Assembly (NCBI GenBank): GCA_024234395.1
Contig: JACKOH010000001.1
Coordinates: 1,011,001-1,075,000 of the forward strand
Length of the DNA: 64,000 nt
Direction: 5' to 3'
Origin: Pseudomonadales bacterium
Lineage (GTDB): Bacteria; Pseudomonadota; Gammaproteobacteria; Pseudomonadales; Pseudohongiellaceae
The translations under genes were made by a program, and so were the position numbers. A model generated the notes under the pieces. The model made no database searches and had not been told where the DNA came from. It saw only the letters and a list, made by a program, of their open reading frames with translations. How positions within the stretch are numbered: the stretch's first letter is position 1; every line of letters starts with the position of its first letter. This document shows positions 53,356-62,609 of the stretch, in pieces.

Positions 53356-54375
53356 CTAGCTGGTCTTGAGCAGAACCTTGATAGCGCGCCGTTCATCCAT
53401 TGCCCGGTAGCCTTCTGCCACCTCGTCGAGGGGTAACTCCAGATCGAAGACCTTGCCCGGTGCTATTTTACGTTCCAGAACACGATCCATCAGATCTGGC
53501 AGAAAACGGCGCACCGGAGCAGGACCGCCCAACAGGCCGCGCTGGGCAAAGAACAGTTCCTGACCGTCAAACGTGACGCCGTGGGGAACGCCGACGTAAC
53601 CGATCATGGCGCCTGGCCGGGCGGCATAAACGGCCTGTTTCATGGATTGTTCGGTTCCTACACATTCCAGAACCGCATCGGCGCCGACGCCTTCGGTCAG
53701 CTCCCTGATCCGGGCGATGCCTTCCTCGCCTCGTTCGGTGACAATGTCGGTGGCACCGAATTCGCGTGCCAGCTGCTGTCGGGTCTGATGACGACTCATC
53801 ACGATAATGCGTTCGGCGCCCAGCTGGCTCGCAGACAACACGCCCATGAGTCCGACCGCGCCATCGCCAACGACCGCGACAGTGGAGCCTGGCTGAACGC
53901 GCGCAGCATCGGCGGCATACCAGCCGGTACCAAGGACATCCGACACCGCCAGCAGGTGCGGGATCAGATCGTCGGGGGGCAACTCTGCAGTCGCCACCAG
54001 AGTTCCGTCAGCCAGTGGGACCCGCGCCAGCGGCGCCTGGGCACCTTGCATGAATTCCCGTTGCTCACAGGAGGATTGAAAGCCAAACCGGCAATGGGGG
54101 CAGGTGTTATCCGACAGACAGAATGACCCGACCACGAACTGGCCGGGTTTGACGGACTTAACGTCACTGCCCACCTCCTCGACGATGCCGCAGTATTCAT
54201 GCCCCATAGCCAGCGGCTCGGTGACCTCGTTGAAGCCCCGGAATGGCCACAGGTCTGAGCCGCAGATACAGCTGGCGGACAACCGGATTATGGCATCGGT
54301 GGGCTTCAGTATTTTCGGTTCCGGGACCTCTTCGCAACGAACGTCTCCGGGGCCATAGAGTAGGGTGCCTTTCAT
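53356..54375 (-). CDS. Zinc-dependent medium-chain alcohol dehydrogenase
   Basis: A 339-residue medium-chain dehydrogenase/reductase. Catalytic zinc ligands are visible as Cys in SCICGSDLWPF and His-Glu in GHEYCGIV; the structural zinc lobe has four Cys (CLSDNTCPHCRFGFQSSCEQ). The Rossmann motif VAVVGDGAVGLMGVL and acidic residues after it indicate NAD(P) binding. ATG 54375 (MKGTLLYGPGD) is preceded by GGAGCA; the frame to 54411 is not supported. Its genomic company (secreted protein, SDR, TonB receptors) suggests catabolism of an alcohol or sugar derivative, but the substrate is unknown. Confidence 0.9.
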   Translation of the reverse strand: MKGTLLYGPGDVRCEEVPEPKILKPTDAIIRLSASCICGSDLWPFRGFNEVTEPLAMGHEYCGIVEEVGSDVKSVKPGQFVVGSFCLSDNTCPHCRFGFQSSCEQREFMQGAQAPLARVPLADGTLVATAELPPDDLIPHLLAVSDVLGTGWYAADAARVQPGSTVAVVGDGAVGLMGVLSASQLGAERIIVMSRHQTRQQLAREFGATDIVTERGEEGIARIRELTEGVGADAVLECVGTEQSMKQAVYAARPGAMIGYVGVPHGVTFDGQELFFAQRGLLGGPAPVRRFLPDLMDRVLERKIAPGKVFDLELPLDEVAEGYRAMDERRAIKVLLKTS

Positions 54376-54505
54376 GGAATTTGCTCCTGCCTGCTGGACT
54401 GAATTCAGCAATTGACTGACTGATCGGGTGTTGTTTAATTAGCAGCCTGTTAGCGGCTTCCTGGATGCAGGCTAACAGATAATCTGTGCGGAAGTTCAAT
54501 TGTTG

Positions 54506-55195
54506 TCACTGTGCGAAAAATTGGCGCAGCTGTTTTTCCTGTGCAATCTGCTGCAACAGGGTCTGCTCAAATTCTGCTGCCGCCATTTCGGCAATAGCAT
54601 TCAAGGGCTGATCTGCTGCGCGGTAGCCGCGGGCCGTCTCCGGGACATCCCGTTCGTCCAGAGTGTATCTGCCGTTGACCAGGGTCAGAACTGTGGTCGG
54701 ACCCCGGTAGCCGTAGCTGCCTTCCCCCTGGTCCGTCAGAAAGAGCAGCCTTTCCGGAGTCGGGTCCGTCCATTTTCTGTCTACCGGTGCCTGTTCCATT
54801 ATCGTCATGACTACGGTGCTGGCGTTGATGTCGCCCAGAAGTACCTCGTCTATCAGGATTTCGTAACGGCTGACCGGAGCTGCAAGCTGGTCGATGTCAG
54901 CATCCGCCAGGCCGGTCCTGGCCTGGACCGATTCAAAGGTCTCCCCCAGCCCCCAGAACGGGTCATTGCTGAGAAAATCGCCATATCGGCCACGCACGAT
55001 GAGGGTGGAAGAACCCACCAGAGATTCCAGGGTCCTGGGCGCATAGGGGGTATCGATGCCGATTTCTCCGCGTGCCATCATTTCTGCCGGACCGATGGTC
55101 TGAGCCTGCAGGTTCCCCGCGTTGATGATGACGCTCAGTAGCGTGGTTGGAATCACCTGCTGCATGGAAAAAACAAGACGTGTCATGGCTGACAT
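54506..55195 (-). CDS. Secreted protein of unknown function
   Basis: A ~229-residue protein with a Sec signal peptide (MTRLVFSMQQVIPTTLLSVI, cut near LQAQT). The mature sequence contains STLIVRGRYGDFLSND and SRYEILIDEVLLGDINASTVVMTI, the pattern of a beta-sandwich with a conserved 'VLFLTDQGEG' type strand; the end is helical (AEFEQTLLQQIAQEKQLRQFF). I do not recognise the family. ATG 55195 or 55186 are possible starts. The gene sits between the ADH and SDR genes on the same strand. An 8-bp inverted repeat (CTGTTAGC/GCTAACAG, 54447-54478) downstream may end its transcript. Confidence 0.65.
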   Translation of the reverse strand: MSAMTRLVFSMQQVIPTTLLSVIINAGNLQAQTIGPAEMMARGEIGIDTPYAPRTLESLVGSSTLIVRGRYGDFLSNDPFWGLGETFESVQARTGLADADIDQLAAPVSRYEILIDEVLLGDINASTVVMTIMEQAPVDRKWTDPTPERLLFLTDQGEGSYGYRGPTTVLTLVNGRYTLDERDVPETARGYRAADQPLNAIAEMAAAEFEQTLLQQIAQEKQLRQFFAQ

Positions 55196-55218
55196 ATTCA
55201 ATATTCTCAGAGGTTACT

Positions 55219-55977
55219 TCAGTATTGCACCCGCCTGGTAAAGGACCCGTCGATGACCACGTTGGTCCCGGTGGTAAAGCTGGATAGAGGGCTGGCTAGC
55301 AATGCCACCTGGGTGGCGACCTCCCGGCCGCTGCCGAGACGACCGAGCGGAACTTTGGCCACGGTAGATTCATACAACTCCGGCATGGTCTGCTTGACCC
55401 GATCCCAGGCGCCGCCTTCAACGAAGATCGGGCCGGGGCTGACAGCATTTACGCGGATGCCCTTGGGGGCCAGTTCGCAGGCGAGGTTGCCGGAATAGTT
55501 GAGCAGCGCCGCTTTCATGGCGCTGTAGGGACCGGCGCTCATGAAATATTCCAGTGCGGCGGTGGTGGCAATCATGATGATGCTGCCGTTGCCTGATTTT
55601 TCCAGATAGGGCTGGCTCGCCTCCACGCCATGCACCGCGGCCAGCACGTTACCTTTGAACTGGCTGACCCAGCCCGCGTCTCCGGGCTCGTTGCCGCCAG
55701 TGACATTGGAGACGAAAATGTCCAGGCCGCCCAACTCGGCAGCAGCATCGTCAATGAATCCCTTGAAAGAATCAGCATCGAATACATCCACGGCCTGTGC
55801 GTAACATTTGACGCCTTTTGACGAAATTGAAGTACGACAGGAGTCGACTTCCTCCGGTTTTCTGGCGCAGAAAGCAATATGACACCCCTCATCAGACAAC
55901 AGTTCGATGATGGCACGTCCGATTCCGCGGGTAGCACCGGTCACCAGGGCTACTTTTCCATTCAGTTTGAGGTCCAT
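55219..55977 (-). CDS. SDR-family oxidoreductase
   Basis: A 252-residue classical short-chain dehydrogenase. It has the cofactor motif TGATRGIGRA, structural motif NVTGG, catalytic Ser in MIATTAALEYFMSAGP and Tyr-x-x-x-Lys in GPYSAMKAALLNYSGN, and VNAVSPGPIFVEGG after the active site. It begins at ATG 55977 (MDLKLNGKVALVTG), preceded by GGGAGAAGCC. The 80-residue upstream extension to 56217 runs through a miniature element and is not coding. It probably belongs with the ADH and secreted-protein genes on the same strand; 24 bp separate it from the latter. Confidence 0.92.
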   Translation of the reverse strand: MDLKLNGKVALVTGATRGIGRAIIELLSDEGCHIAFCARKPEEVDSCRTSISSKGVKCYAQAVDVFDADSFKGFIDDAAAELGGLDIFVSNVTGGNEPGDAGWVSQFKGNVLAAVHGVEASQPYLEKSGNGSIIMIATTAALEYFMSAGPYSAMKAALLNYSGNLACELAPKGIRVNAVSPGPIFVEGGAWDRVKQTMPELYESTVAKVPLGRLGSGREVATQVALLASPLSSFTTGTNVVIDGSFTRRVQY

Positions 55978-56001
55978 TCGGCTTCTCCCACTCAGAGGTT
56001 C

Positions 56002-56150
56002 CCTGGCAGAGTGTTGACAAACTCTCAGCTGGCACTGTACAGCTTTAAAACCTCGCTCAAAATGCTCAGTTACGGCGTGTAAACTGCGCTTTTTCGCCAG
56101 ACTTAGCTTTGTCTTGCGCTCATCTGAGAGTTTTTCAACAGGCTGCCAGG
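56002..56150. repeat. 149-bp miniature element with imperfect 27-bp inverted repeats
   Basis: The left end CCTGGCAGAGTGTTGACAAA continues ACTCTCAG; the right end, read in reverse, is CCTGGCAGCCTGTTGAAAAA followed by ACTCTCAG. Three of 27 positions differ. No open frame of size remains inside, and no target duplication is visible. It lies upstream of the SDR gene and downstream of the receptor gene at 56302. It is unrelated in sequence to the 152-bp elements. Confidence 0.7.
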
Positions 56151-56301
56151 ATAGGAATATATTCAGAGTATAACAATGAACCGGGCGGGAGCGGACTATG
56201 CCGTACACAGTCCGCACCCGCCCGATATTACTCCAGGCCGGCGCTACAGGATCGAAAGAACAGTATCGAACCGTAGCGCAAAATTGGCCACTGTCCCAGC
56301 C

Positions 56302-59211
56302 TTAGAGCGTCGGTGTCCAGTCCATGGAAATCCAGAATTGACGCCCCCAGGGTGTGGTGAGTCGCGACTCGAACCCGCCAAACGTTGGCAGCCGCTGTGG
56401 TTGCTTGTCGAACAGGTTGTTGATCCCCACGCTGACATTGAACTGCTGCCCGTAAATTTCATCCAGTTGAATGGCATAACGGATGTTGGAGATGTGTTCA
56501 GCTCGAATCGTGTCAGGACGCTGCAGTGGACCGCCGGGCCGGATGTCTCCGTAATAATCGATTACGTAGCCGTCGTACTTCATGTCACTCCAGTAACTGG
56601 TTGAGAACGATGCACTCTGATTATTGCGGAACCAGCTGAAGATCACATTGGCCTTGGTTCTCGGCAACGGCGGAACGATTCCGGTGAGTGCGTTCTGCTG
56701 CCCCAGGCCGTCCTTCTTACCGCCGGTCAGATCCTCATAATCGAAGGTCAGGTAGTGCGTGGCCTGGGCTCTGGCACTGAAAGTGCCCCAGGTACGGGTA
56801 TTGAATGTATAACTGGCGTTGACATCCAACCCATCGATCCAGACCGAACTGATGTTGGCAGGCTGCAGATAGACCTTTTCCACTTCGCCGGTAAAGAAGC
56901 GCGAAACCTTGTTGCCGGAAGGGCCTGCTGCGGGCAGCGTGGCAAGCCATGCGTCCGCCTTGACGCGACTCGCAGAACCGGGCGTAGGATCGTAGTTAGC
57001 TGCGGTCTGTCCAGTGGCAGCGAGCATCTGGTCGAACTGGAACTGCACGGTGTCCTGGGCGCTGAGAGATCGAATGCGGTCCTGGTATTCAATTTCCTGG
57101 TAGTCAACCGACAGACTGAATCCTGACAACACGCCATTGGGTTCCCATGAGAATCCAACGTTGACCAGTTCCGAGGTTTCCGGTTTGAGGTTCTGATTGC
57201 CGGAACTGCACTGTACGCCGCCGGCCAGATCGGTCCCGGTAATCAGGTCCTTGCCGGTATAGGTTTCAAAACATGACTGGTCCGGAATGAAGGGACGGGC
57301 ATCATAGGGTGTAGGTGCCAGGAAGCTTTCTCCCCAGGAGGCACGTAATGCCAGGGTTGGCAGGGCTTCCCAGCGTATTGATAACTTCGGGGTAGTGGCG
57401 GTAAGGCCGAAAGTGTCAAACACTTCGTTACGGATCGCGAACTGGGCATCGACGGTTTCCCATAATGGCGCCTGGATTTCCAGAAAGGTGGCATGCACCT
57501 CCGAATTATAGGTCTCGTCGAAAGGCGGTGCGGCATTCATCGGGGCGCGTACATAGTCAAAACCCTGGATCTGGGCCCTGGCTGGCTCGGCATAGGTATT
57601 CTGTACTTTCTCCCGCCACTGGTAACCAATGGCCATCTGTACGGTACCAAAAGGCAACTCGAACAATTCGCCACTGGCGACTGTCTCGAACACTTCCAGA
57701 GTGTATTTGAGCGGCCGGTAGCCGTTATTGATATACCACAGCCAGTCAGTCAATTGCTGGGAATTGGCAGTAGACTCATCATAGTAAGGAGATCGCGGAT
57801 CGGCGGAACCAAAAGGATTGAACCATTCATCACCGTTCGGTCCACCCATGCCATTAAGCGCCAGCTGTAATCTTTCCGTTGAGATAGTCTGAAAGTCATA
57901 CATCTGACCCTGTTCCTGCTGGCCGTAGGTGGTAACGCCGGTCCAGGAGCCGACTATGTCGTACTCTGCCTTGACCCTGGCTGCATACAACCAGTCACGC
58001 CAGTTGTTGTGGCGGTTATTGTGGTCATCGAGAACTGCCGGTCGCACCGAAAAAGCGTCGGCAAATACGTGCCAGGAATAGGGTGCAACATCGACTCCGT
58101 AGGGGTTGGCTGGATGATCGGCGCGAATCAGTGCCACTGAGCGGTCATTGGTGCCGTAGGACCGGATCGCCAGTTGTCGACCCGGGCGGGCGGTATAATT
58201 CAGGCGCAGGTCTCCGCTCAGCCGCAACCAGTCATTGGCATCAACTGTCAGGGACTGGTAAAGATTGTAATCGTCCCGCTCCGGCATGTAGGAATGGTGC
58301 AGCGTCCATTGCCAGGAACACTGGCCGCCAGGCAATTCGTGACCGGATGGAATCGCGTTGGCACCACTGCCCTGGGATGGGTAGCCATCATTGAAGGTTT
58401 CACAGCTGGGATCGGTCAGCACATTGTTGTACAGCAGTGTGCCATTGTGATTGCCGCGGATATTGATGCCCGGATCAGCACCTACCACCTCCACGAAGGA
58501 ACCCGGATTTCCTGAAGGAGCGGTGGTGGCCGATACCTGCATTTCCCGGGGTCGCTCAAACATCATCAGTTCGGTTTTGCGTTTGAACTCGAATGCACCC
58601 ACATAACTGACGCCGTTATTGAAAGACTTCCCCCACAGCAAGGAGGCATTGATATCTTCGGTTCCTCCGTGATCCGCACCCTGGTAGTAGAGCATAGTCC
58701 GGAAGCCATCGAATTCCTTGATCGGAATGATATTTACCACCCCGGCCACGGCATCGGAGCCGTAGAGTGCCGAGCCGCCATCCAGAACCAGTTCCATGCG
58801 ATCGATGGCGATCTGAGGCAGATTACGCACCAGCCTGGGTTCCAGGAGGCGCATGCCGTCGATCATGGTGAGTGTCGAATTCTCCCCCAGGCCACGAAGG
58901 TTGAACGAGGCGCCGGTACCTCCAGTACCTCCGAAAGGATTGCCAACCACATCGGTGTTCTGAGTGTAGGTAAGGTCGCGAATATATTCCCCAATGCTGG
59001 GATTTCCTGATTCGAACAGGTCTTCCTGGGAAATGTTGTCGACCGGTGAGTTTTGAGTGAAGGCACTGTTTCTTATGTAGCTGCCGGTGACCACGACTTC
59101 TTCGACGTCGGACTCGGCTTGTGCCATTACGGTGCTGGCACACATTGATAGTGTGCTGAGTAGTGCAGTGCGGATGGCAATACTCAAGTGCTTTTCTTGT
59201 GAGTCAAGCAT
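56302..59211 (-). CDS. TonB-dependent receptor, large
   Basis: A 969-residue receptor. The signal peptide ends near STVMAQA; the TonB-box region is SDVEEVVVTGSYIRNS; the plug has FNLRGLGENSTLTMIDGMRLLEPR and LDGGSALYGSDAVAGVVNII. The barrel ends QFWISMDWTPTL. These features (VVVTGSYIR plus LVLIDG-like strands) are typical of the group that imports plant- or algae-derived compounds and siderophores; the ligand is unknown. AGGAGA lies 7 bp before ATG 59211. It is transcribed toward the ADH/SDR group and may be functionally linked with it. Confidence 0.92.
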   Translation of the reverse strand: MLDSQEKHLSIAIRTALLSTLSMCASTVMAQAESDVEEVVVTGSYIRNSAFTQNSPVDNISQEDLFESGNPSIGEYIRDLTYTQNTDVVGNPFGGTGGTGASFNLRGLGENSTLTMIDGMRLLEPRLVRNLPQIAIDRMELVLDGGSALYGSDAVAGVVNIIPIKEFDGFRTMLYYQGADHGGTEDINASLLWGKSFNNGVSYVGAFEFKRKTELMMFERPREMQVSATTAPSGNPGSFVEVVGADPGINIRGNHNGTLLYNNVLTDPSCETFNDGYPSQGSGANAIPSGHELPGGQCSWQWTLHHSYMPERDDYNLYQSLTVDANDWLRLSGDLRLNYTARPGRQLAIRSYGTNDRSVALIRADHPANPYGVDVAPYSWHVFADAFSVRPAVLDDHNNRHNNWRDWLYAARVKAEYDIVGSWTGVTTYGQQEQGQMYDFQTISTERLQLALNGMGGPNGDEWFNPFGSADPRSPYYDESTANSQQLTDWLWYINNGYRPLKYTLEVFETVASGELFELPFGTVQMAIGYQWREKVQNTYAEPARAQIQGFDYVRAPMNAAPPFDETYNSEVHATFLEIQAPLWETVDAQFAIRNEVFDTFGLTATTPKLSIRWEALPTLALRASWGESFLAPTPYDARPFIPDQSCFETYTGKDLITGTDLAGGVQCSSGNQNLKPETSELVNVGFSWEPNGVLSGFSLSVDYQEIEYQDRIRSLSAQDTVQFQFDQMLAATGQTAANYDPTPGSASRVKADAWLATLPAAGPSGNKVSRFFTGEVEKVYLQPANISSVWIDGLDVNASYTFNTRTWGTFSARAQATHYLTFDYEDLTGGKKDGLGQQNALTGIVPPLPRTKANVIFSWFRNNQSASFSTSYWSDMKYDGYVIDYYGDIRPGGPLQRPDTIRAEHISNIRYAIQLDEIYGQQFNVSVGINNLFDKQPQRLPTFGGFESRLTTPWGRQFWISMDWTPTL

Positions 59212-59835
59212 CAGTTTCTCCTAGATTACGTCAATTTATTATTGAAGTTTTCTTCAAGCACGTACTTCTAAGGAATGTAAACTGCGTTATTCCATACTAT
59301 TCGGCTTTTGATTCGATGTTGATTCCTCCCCTTGTCAGTGAATTGATTTTTGTTTTCATTCAGTAAGCCGGCGTCGTCAATGCCTGCTGCGTATTGATCT
59401 GGCAATACATGGATTGCCGGGAATACATTCGGTTTTTGTAGTCCATTGACTTGCAGGCTATCTGCTGGCTAACAGTGAATTTCCGTTTAACCTGAAATAA
59501 AAACCGTTAATAGCATTTAAAGGAATATAACTTATATTGTCTAGCTAATTTCGTGATATCGTCAAAGCCCTGGGATGAAAAGCCAATTCCATGAATGGAG
59601 TTCTGCAGCGGAAAGTACTATTGGCAGCATTACCCCCTGATGCACTGCTATTGGGTACTACCAAAAGGCGAGTGTAGCGGAACCTTGCCCGTTAACCTCT
59701 CCCCGTGAATGCCAGCTGAACCTGCATGCTGGCCTCAACTGATGGGTAATCAACCTCACACGGTGACATTTGCTGTCATGGTGAGCCCCAACTCGGCAGT
59801 GATCCAAACTATCACAAGTACGAGGATCAACAATA
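59212..59835. other. Intergenic region with palindrome
   Basis: This 624-bp AT-rich region separates two divergent genes (receptor on the minus strand, cyclase relic on the plus strand). It must contain their promoters. A palindrome AATATAACTTATATT (59524-59538) is a possible regulator site; otherwise no gene, repeat or clear terminator is seen. Confidence 0.4.
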
Positions 59836-60006
59836 ATGAAGAAGCGACTACTTACTGTTACCTGTGCCATATTGGGAAGTATCCCGACTTCGGCAACGCT
59901 GGCGCAACCTTTCGATGATACGCCGTTCGATCCGATCGCCGTTGAAGATGGCAGTGCCGGCTGGTTCCCATCGATATATGGGCCTGATGACCAACTGGGA
60001 ACATAG
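59836..60006 (+). pseudogene. Truncated cyclase-family (kynurenine formamidase-like) gene
   Basis: A 56-codon frame with a signal peptide (KKRLLTVTCAILGSIPTSAT). The mature start AVEDGSAGWFPSIYGPDDQL followed by GT matches the N-terminus of secreted cyclase-family hydrolases, which usually read SRYGPDDQ.G. and continue for ~300 residues. Here it stops at TAG 60006, right after the motif, with no homologous sequence further on. This is a remnant of a longer gene; its loss may be related to the adjacent T1SS operon. Confidence 0.55.
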
Positions 60007-60080
60007 TAAGACTGGGTAGTGTGCTGAAGATTGGCAACAGTGGATGACTCCCGTTATTGGCTGTTCCGATTGCCGATCAC

Positions 60081-60120
60081 AATCCGGGCAGGAGGATTAC
60101 GAACCCCTCCTGCCCGGATT
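60081..60120 (-). terminator. Strong stem-loop after the TolC-type gene
   Basis: A perfect 15-bp stem (AATCCGGGCAGGAGG / CCTCCTGCCCGGATT) with a 10-base loop lies 21 bp beyond the stop of the minus-strand gene at 60142, ending the operon. No T-run follows, so it may work as a transcript stabiliser or terminator; on the plus strand it could also end the cyclase relic. Confidence 0.6.
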
Positions 60121-60141
60121 ACTGCGCAGGTATCACTCTTA

Positions 60142-61581
60142 TCAGAGTCCCAGCCGCTCGGTATCCACCGTGGCCGCATCGTAACTGGCTCGTGCCATCC
60201 GGGCCTGAAATTCAGCCTCCAGCAGCCTGATCCTGGCATTTGTCGCGGTTTCCTCACGGATATTCAACAGGAAAAAATCACTGGCACCGCTGGCAAAACG
60301 GCGGCGTTCCGAATCACGCATGAGTTCGGATTGCTGAACCTCCTGATCGGCAAGAATTAACAGTTCCCGGGATATATTAAGGTCTACCAGCAGGTTACGG
60401 ATTTCCAGTTCAATCTGCTCCTCGCGCAGCTGTTGCTGAAACTGTCTGGTCTCGAGGTCGGCCCTGGCGCTGATCAGGCGACCACGGGCACTGCGCTGTT
60501 GCAGGGGAATGGAGAACGTGAATCCGGCCATGGCATCGGTGGAGTCACGGGACCGTCCGCCTTCGGCAGGCGCACCGAGTCCCTGCTGCATTTCCACGAA
60601 GAAATCCAGGCGTGGCTTTAATGAGTTTTCCGCCAGGCTGATGCGATTCTGTTCCCGTTCAATTGCAGCTTTCAGCATCGCCAGTTCCGGTCGGCGGTTC
60701 AGTGCCTCGGAGACCGGAACCGCAGGGGGGGCACTCTCCGCCAGGACCGCTTCGATGTCACTGGCAGGTGGCAGCCGTTGTGGCCCGACCAGCAATGGCT
60801 GCCCGCTTGTGTCTCGGTAGTAAAGCGACAACTGATTGGTGGCGAGAGCCAGATCACGCTGGGCAGATGTCACCAAAGTCTGGCGGCGGGTGATATTCTG
60901 CCGGTTCTCGGTCAGGAAGATTTCCGCCCGGGCACCTCGCTCCACTTCATCCTCGAGGCCGGTCTGGCGCTCTCTGGCAATTTGCAACAGCTCCTCGTAC
61001 ACCTGTAGCTGCCGTCCCCTGGCTACCCAGTCCCAGTAGGCAATTAGGGCTCTTTCCTGCACACCGACTCGGGTCATCAGCAAGTCCAGGTCGGCTTCCT
61101 GCATGGAAAGCCGCGCATCGAGTACACCAAACCGCTGGGAATCGATGTTGCGATCCCGCAGTAGCGAAAAAAGCATTCCAACCCGGAAAGTGCCGCCGGT
61201 ATTGGTGTAGTAGTTGTCCTGGTAGACCGGGAAGTTGCCGCTGGAGAGCTTGTAATCGGCATACAGGCTGCCGCCAGCGGTGCGCAGGCGCTGACGGGCA
61301 CTGCCACGCAATGACGTGCTGTCATAGTATCCGGCATTCTGATTGCCGTCGGCACTGAACACCAGATCGAAGGCGCCCTCTGCCTCCAGCCGTTCGCCTT
61401 CGGCGGCACGTCGCGCAGCCAGACTTTCCAACACCTGGGGAAAGTACCGGGCCGAGGAGTCCAGTACATCCTCGAGTAGCAGGGCCGAAGGCTCAGGAAA
61501 TTGTCCGAAGACACCCCTCGAAACCAACACGCAACACAGGAGACTCGCCAGGTGCATTGCCTGCAAAGAGAATTTACCCAT
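60142..61581 (-). CDS. TolC-family outer-membrane efflux/secretion channel
   Basis: A 479-residue outer membrane factor. After a signal peptide (MHLASLLCCVLVSRGVFGQ) come two related halves of long amphipathic helices and short strands, as in TolC: first half YFPQVLESLAARRAAEGERL and DLVFSADGNQNAGYYDS, second half NRRPELAMLKAAIEREQNRISLAENSLKPRLDFFVEMQQG and QQRSARGRLISARADLETR. The ATG at 61581 overlaps the stop of the HlyD gene (TGATG), so I chose it over 61644. It should form the outer channel of the type I or efflux complex encoded upstream. Confidence 0.88.
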   Translation of the reverse strand: MGKFSLQAMHLASLLCCVLVSRGVFGQFPEPSALLLEDVLDSSARYFPQVLESLAARRAAEGERLEAEGAFDLVFSADGNQNAGYYDSTSLRGSARQRLRTAGGSLYADYKLSSGNFPVYQDNYYTNTGGTFRVGMLFSLLRDRNIDSQRFGVLDARLSMQEADLDLLMTRVGVQERALIAYWDWVARGRQLQVYEELLQIARERQTGLEDEVERGARAEIFLTENRQNITRRQTLVTSAQRDLALATNQLSLYYRDTSGQPLLVGPQRLPPASDIEAVLAESAPPAVPVSEALNRRPELAMLKAAIEREQNRISLAENSLKPRLDFFVEMQQGLGAPAEGGRSRDSTDAMAGFTFSIPLQQRSARGRLISARADLETRQFQQQLREEQIELEIRNLLVDLNISRELLILADQEVQQSELMRDSERRRFASGASDFFLLNIREETATNARIRLLEAEFQARMARASYDAATVDTERLGL

Positions 61582-62609
61582 CACAGGCCTGCCTGGGATG
61601 AACGGGTGGGCAGTCGGGCTGGAAAATTGTTGAGGCGTCGCCACAATTCATAACCGACTTTAACCGTATCCAGTAGCACCCAGCCGCGGGCGGTGGAGCC
61701 AAAGCGCACAAATTGCTGATCTGGCCAGGGTATTCCGGCACTGGCATCTTCGGTGACCAAAATCCGAAAGCGGCCATTGCTGTCGGCGGATGGATCCACA
61801 GCCACCACCTCGCCACTGAAAGTCCCGACCGCCACCGATGGCCAGCCACTGAACTGGATGGCGGGCCAGCCTTCGAATTGCAGCCGTACATTAGCGCCAG
61901 GTCGCACTAATGCGACATCGCGGCCGTCAATGTAGAGTTCTACCGCACGGCTGGCATTGTCCGGTACGAAGGTGGCCACCACGTCGCCGGCTCGCACGAA
62001 GGTTGCGGCATCACCGGCGAAAACCCTTAGAATGACTCCGTCGCGAGGTGCCCGCACAATCTGTTCCGATTGACGGGTCAGGTTGACATCAACCCGGGTC
62101 AGTTCGGCGGCCGCTTCGGCAACCCGGGCACGCAATTCTTCTACGCGGATTCGCGCCTGTTCGTATTCACGCCGGGAGGACAGCCCGTCCTCAAACAGAC
62201 TGCGGCTGCGCTCCAGATCGATTTCGGCTGTCTGCTGGGCGGTTTCGGCGGCGCGCAGCTTGGCAACCACCTGATCCCGCTCGGCATTCAGGCGTTCCAG
62301 CAGGCGTGGATCGAGATCGGCGATACGCACGATCGGATCGCCTACTGTCACATGCACGCCATCACGCACGTACCATTCCTGAATTCGCCCCGACACCAAA
62401 GCATTGACCTCCTGCAGCCGGTCATTGGGATTGAGAGCGGTCACCGTGCCAAAACCGGAGGTGGTCTGTACCCACGGCGCAAAAACCAGGAACAGGCCGG
62501 CGGCCAGTATGGCAACTGTCAGCATCCAGGCAAAGGCTTTCATGACCGACGGGACCCGCTGGGCTGCCAGGGTTTTGAATTGTTCCGGGTAGGAGATTCG
62601 TCCAGTCAC
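61581..62609 (-). CDS. HlyD-family periplasmic adaptor
   Basis: A 342-residue membrane-fusion protein. One N-terminal membrane helix (FAWMLTVAILAAGLFLVFAP) is followed by a lipoyl/biotinyl half-motif (LVSGRIQEWYVRDGVHVTVGDPI), a long coiled-coil hairpin (ERDQVVAKLRAAETAQQTAE to LRARVAEAAAELTRVDVNLT) and the second half (IVRAPRDGVILRVFAGDAATFVRAGDV), then a beta-barrel. It links the inner-membrane ABC exporter to the TolC channel. The start is GTG 62609, whose first bases overlap the ABC gene stop (GTGA). This is shorter than classical HlyD (~480), more like HlyD_D23-type adaptors. Confidence 0.88.
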   Translation of the reverse strand: MTGRISYPEQFKTLAAQRVPSVMKAFAWMLTVAILAAGLFLVFAPWVQTTSGFGTVTALNPNDRLQEVNALVSGRIQEWYVRDGVHVTVGDPIVRIADLDPRLLERLNAERDQVVAKLRAAETAQQTAEIDLERSRSLFEDGLSSRREYEQARIRVEELRARVAEAAAELTRVDVNLTRQSEQIVRAPRDGVILRVFAGDAATFVRAGDVVATFVPDNASRAVELYIDGRDVALVRPGANVRLQFEGWPAIQFSGWPSVAVGTFSGEVVAVDPSADSNGRFRILVTEDASAGIPWPDQQFVRFGSTARGWVLLDTVKVGYELWRRLNNFPARLPTRSSQAGL

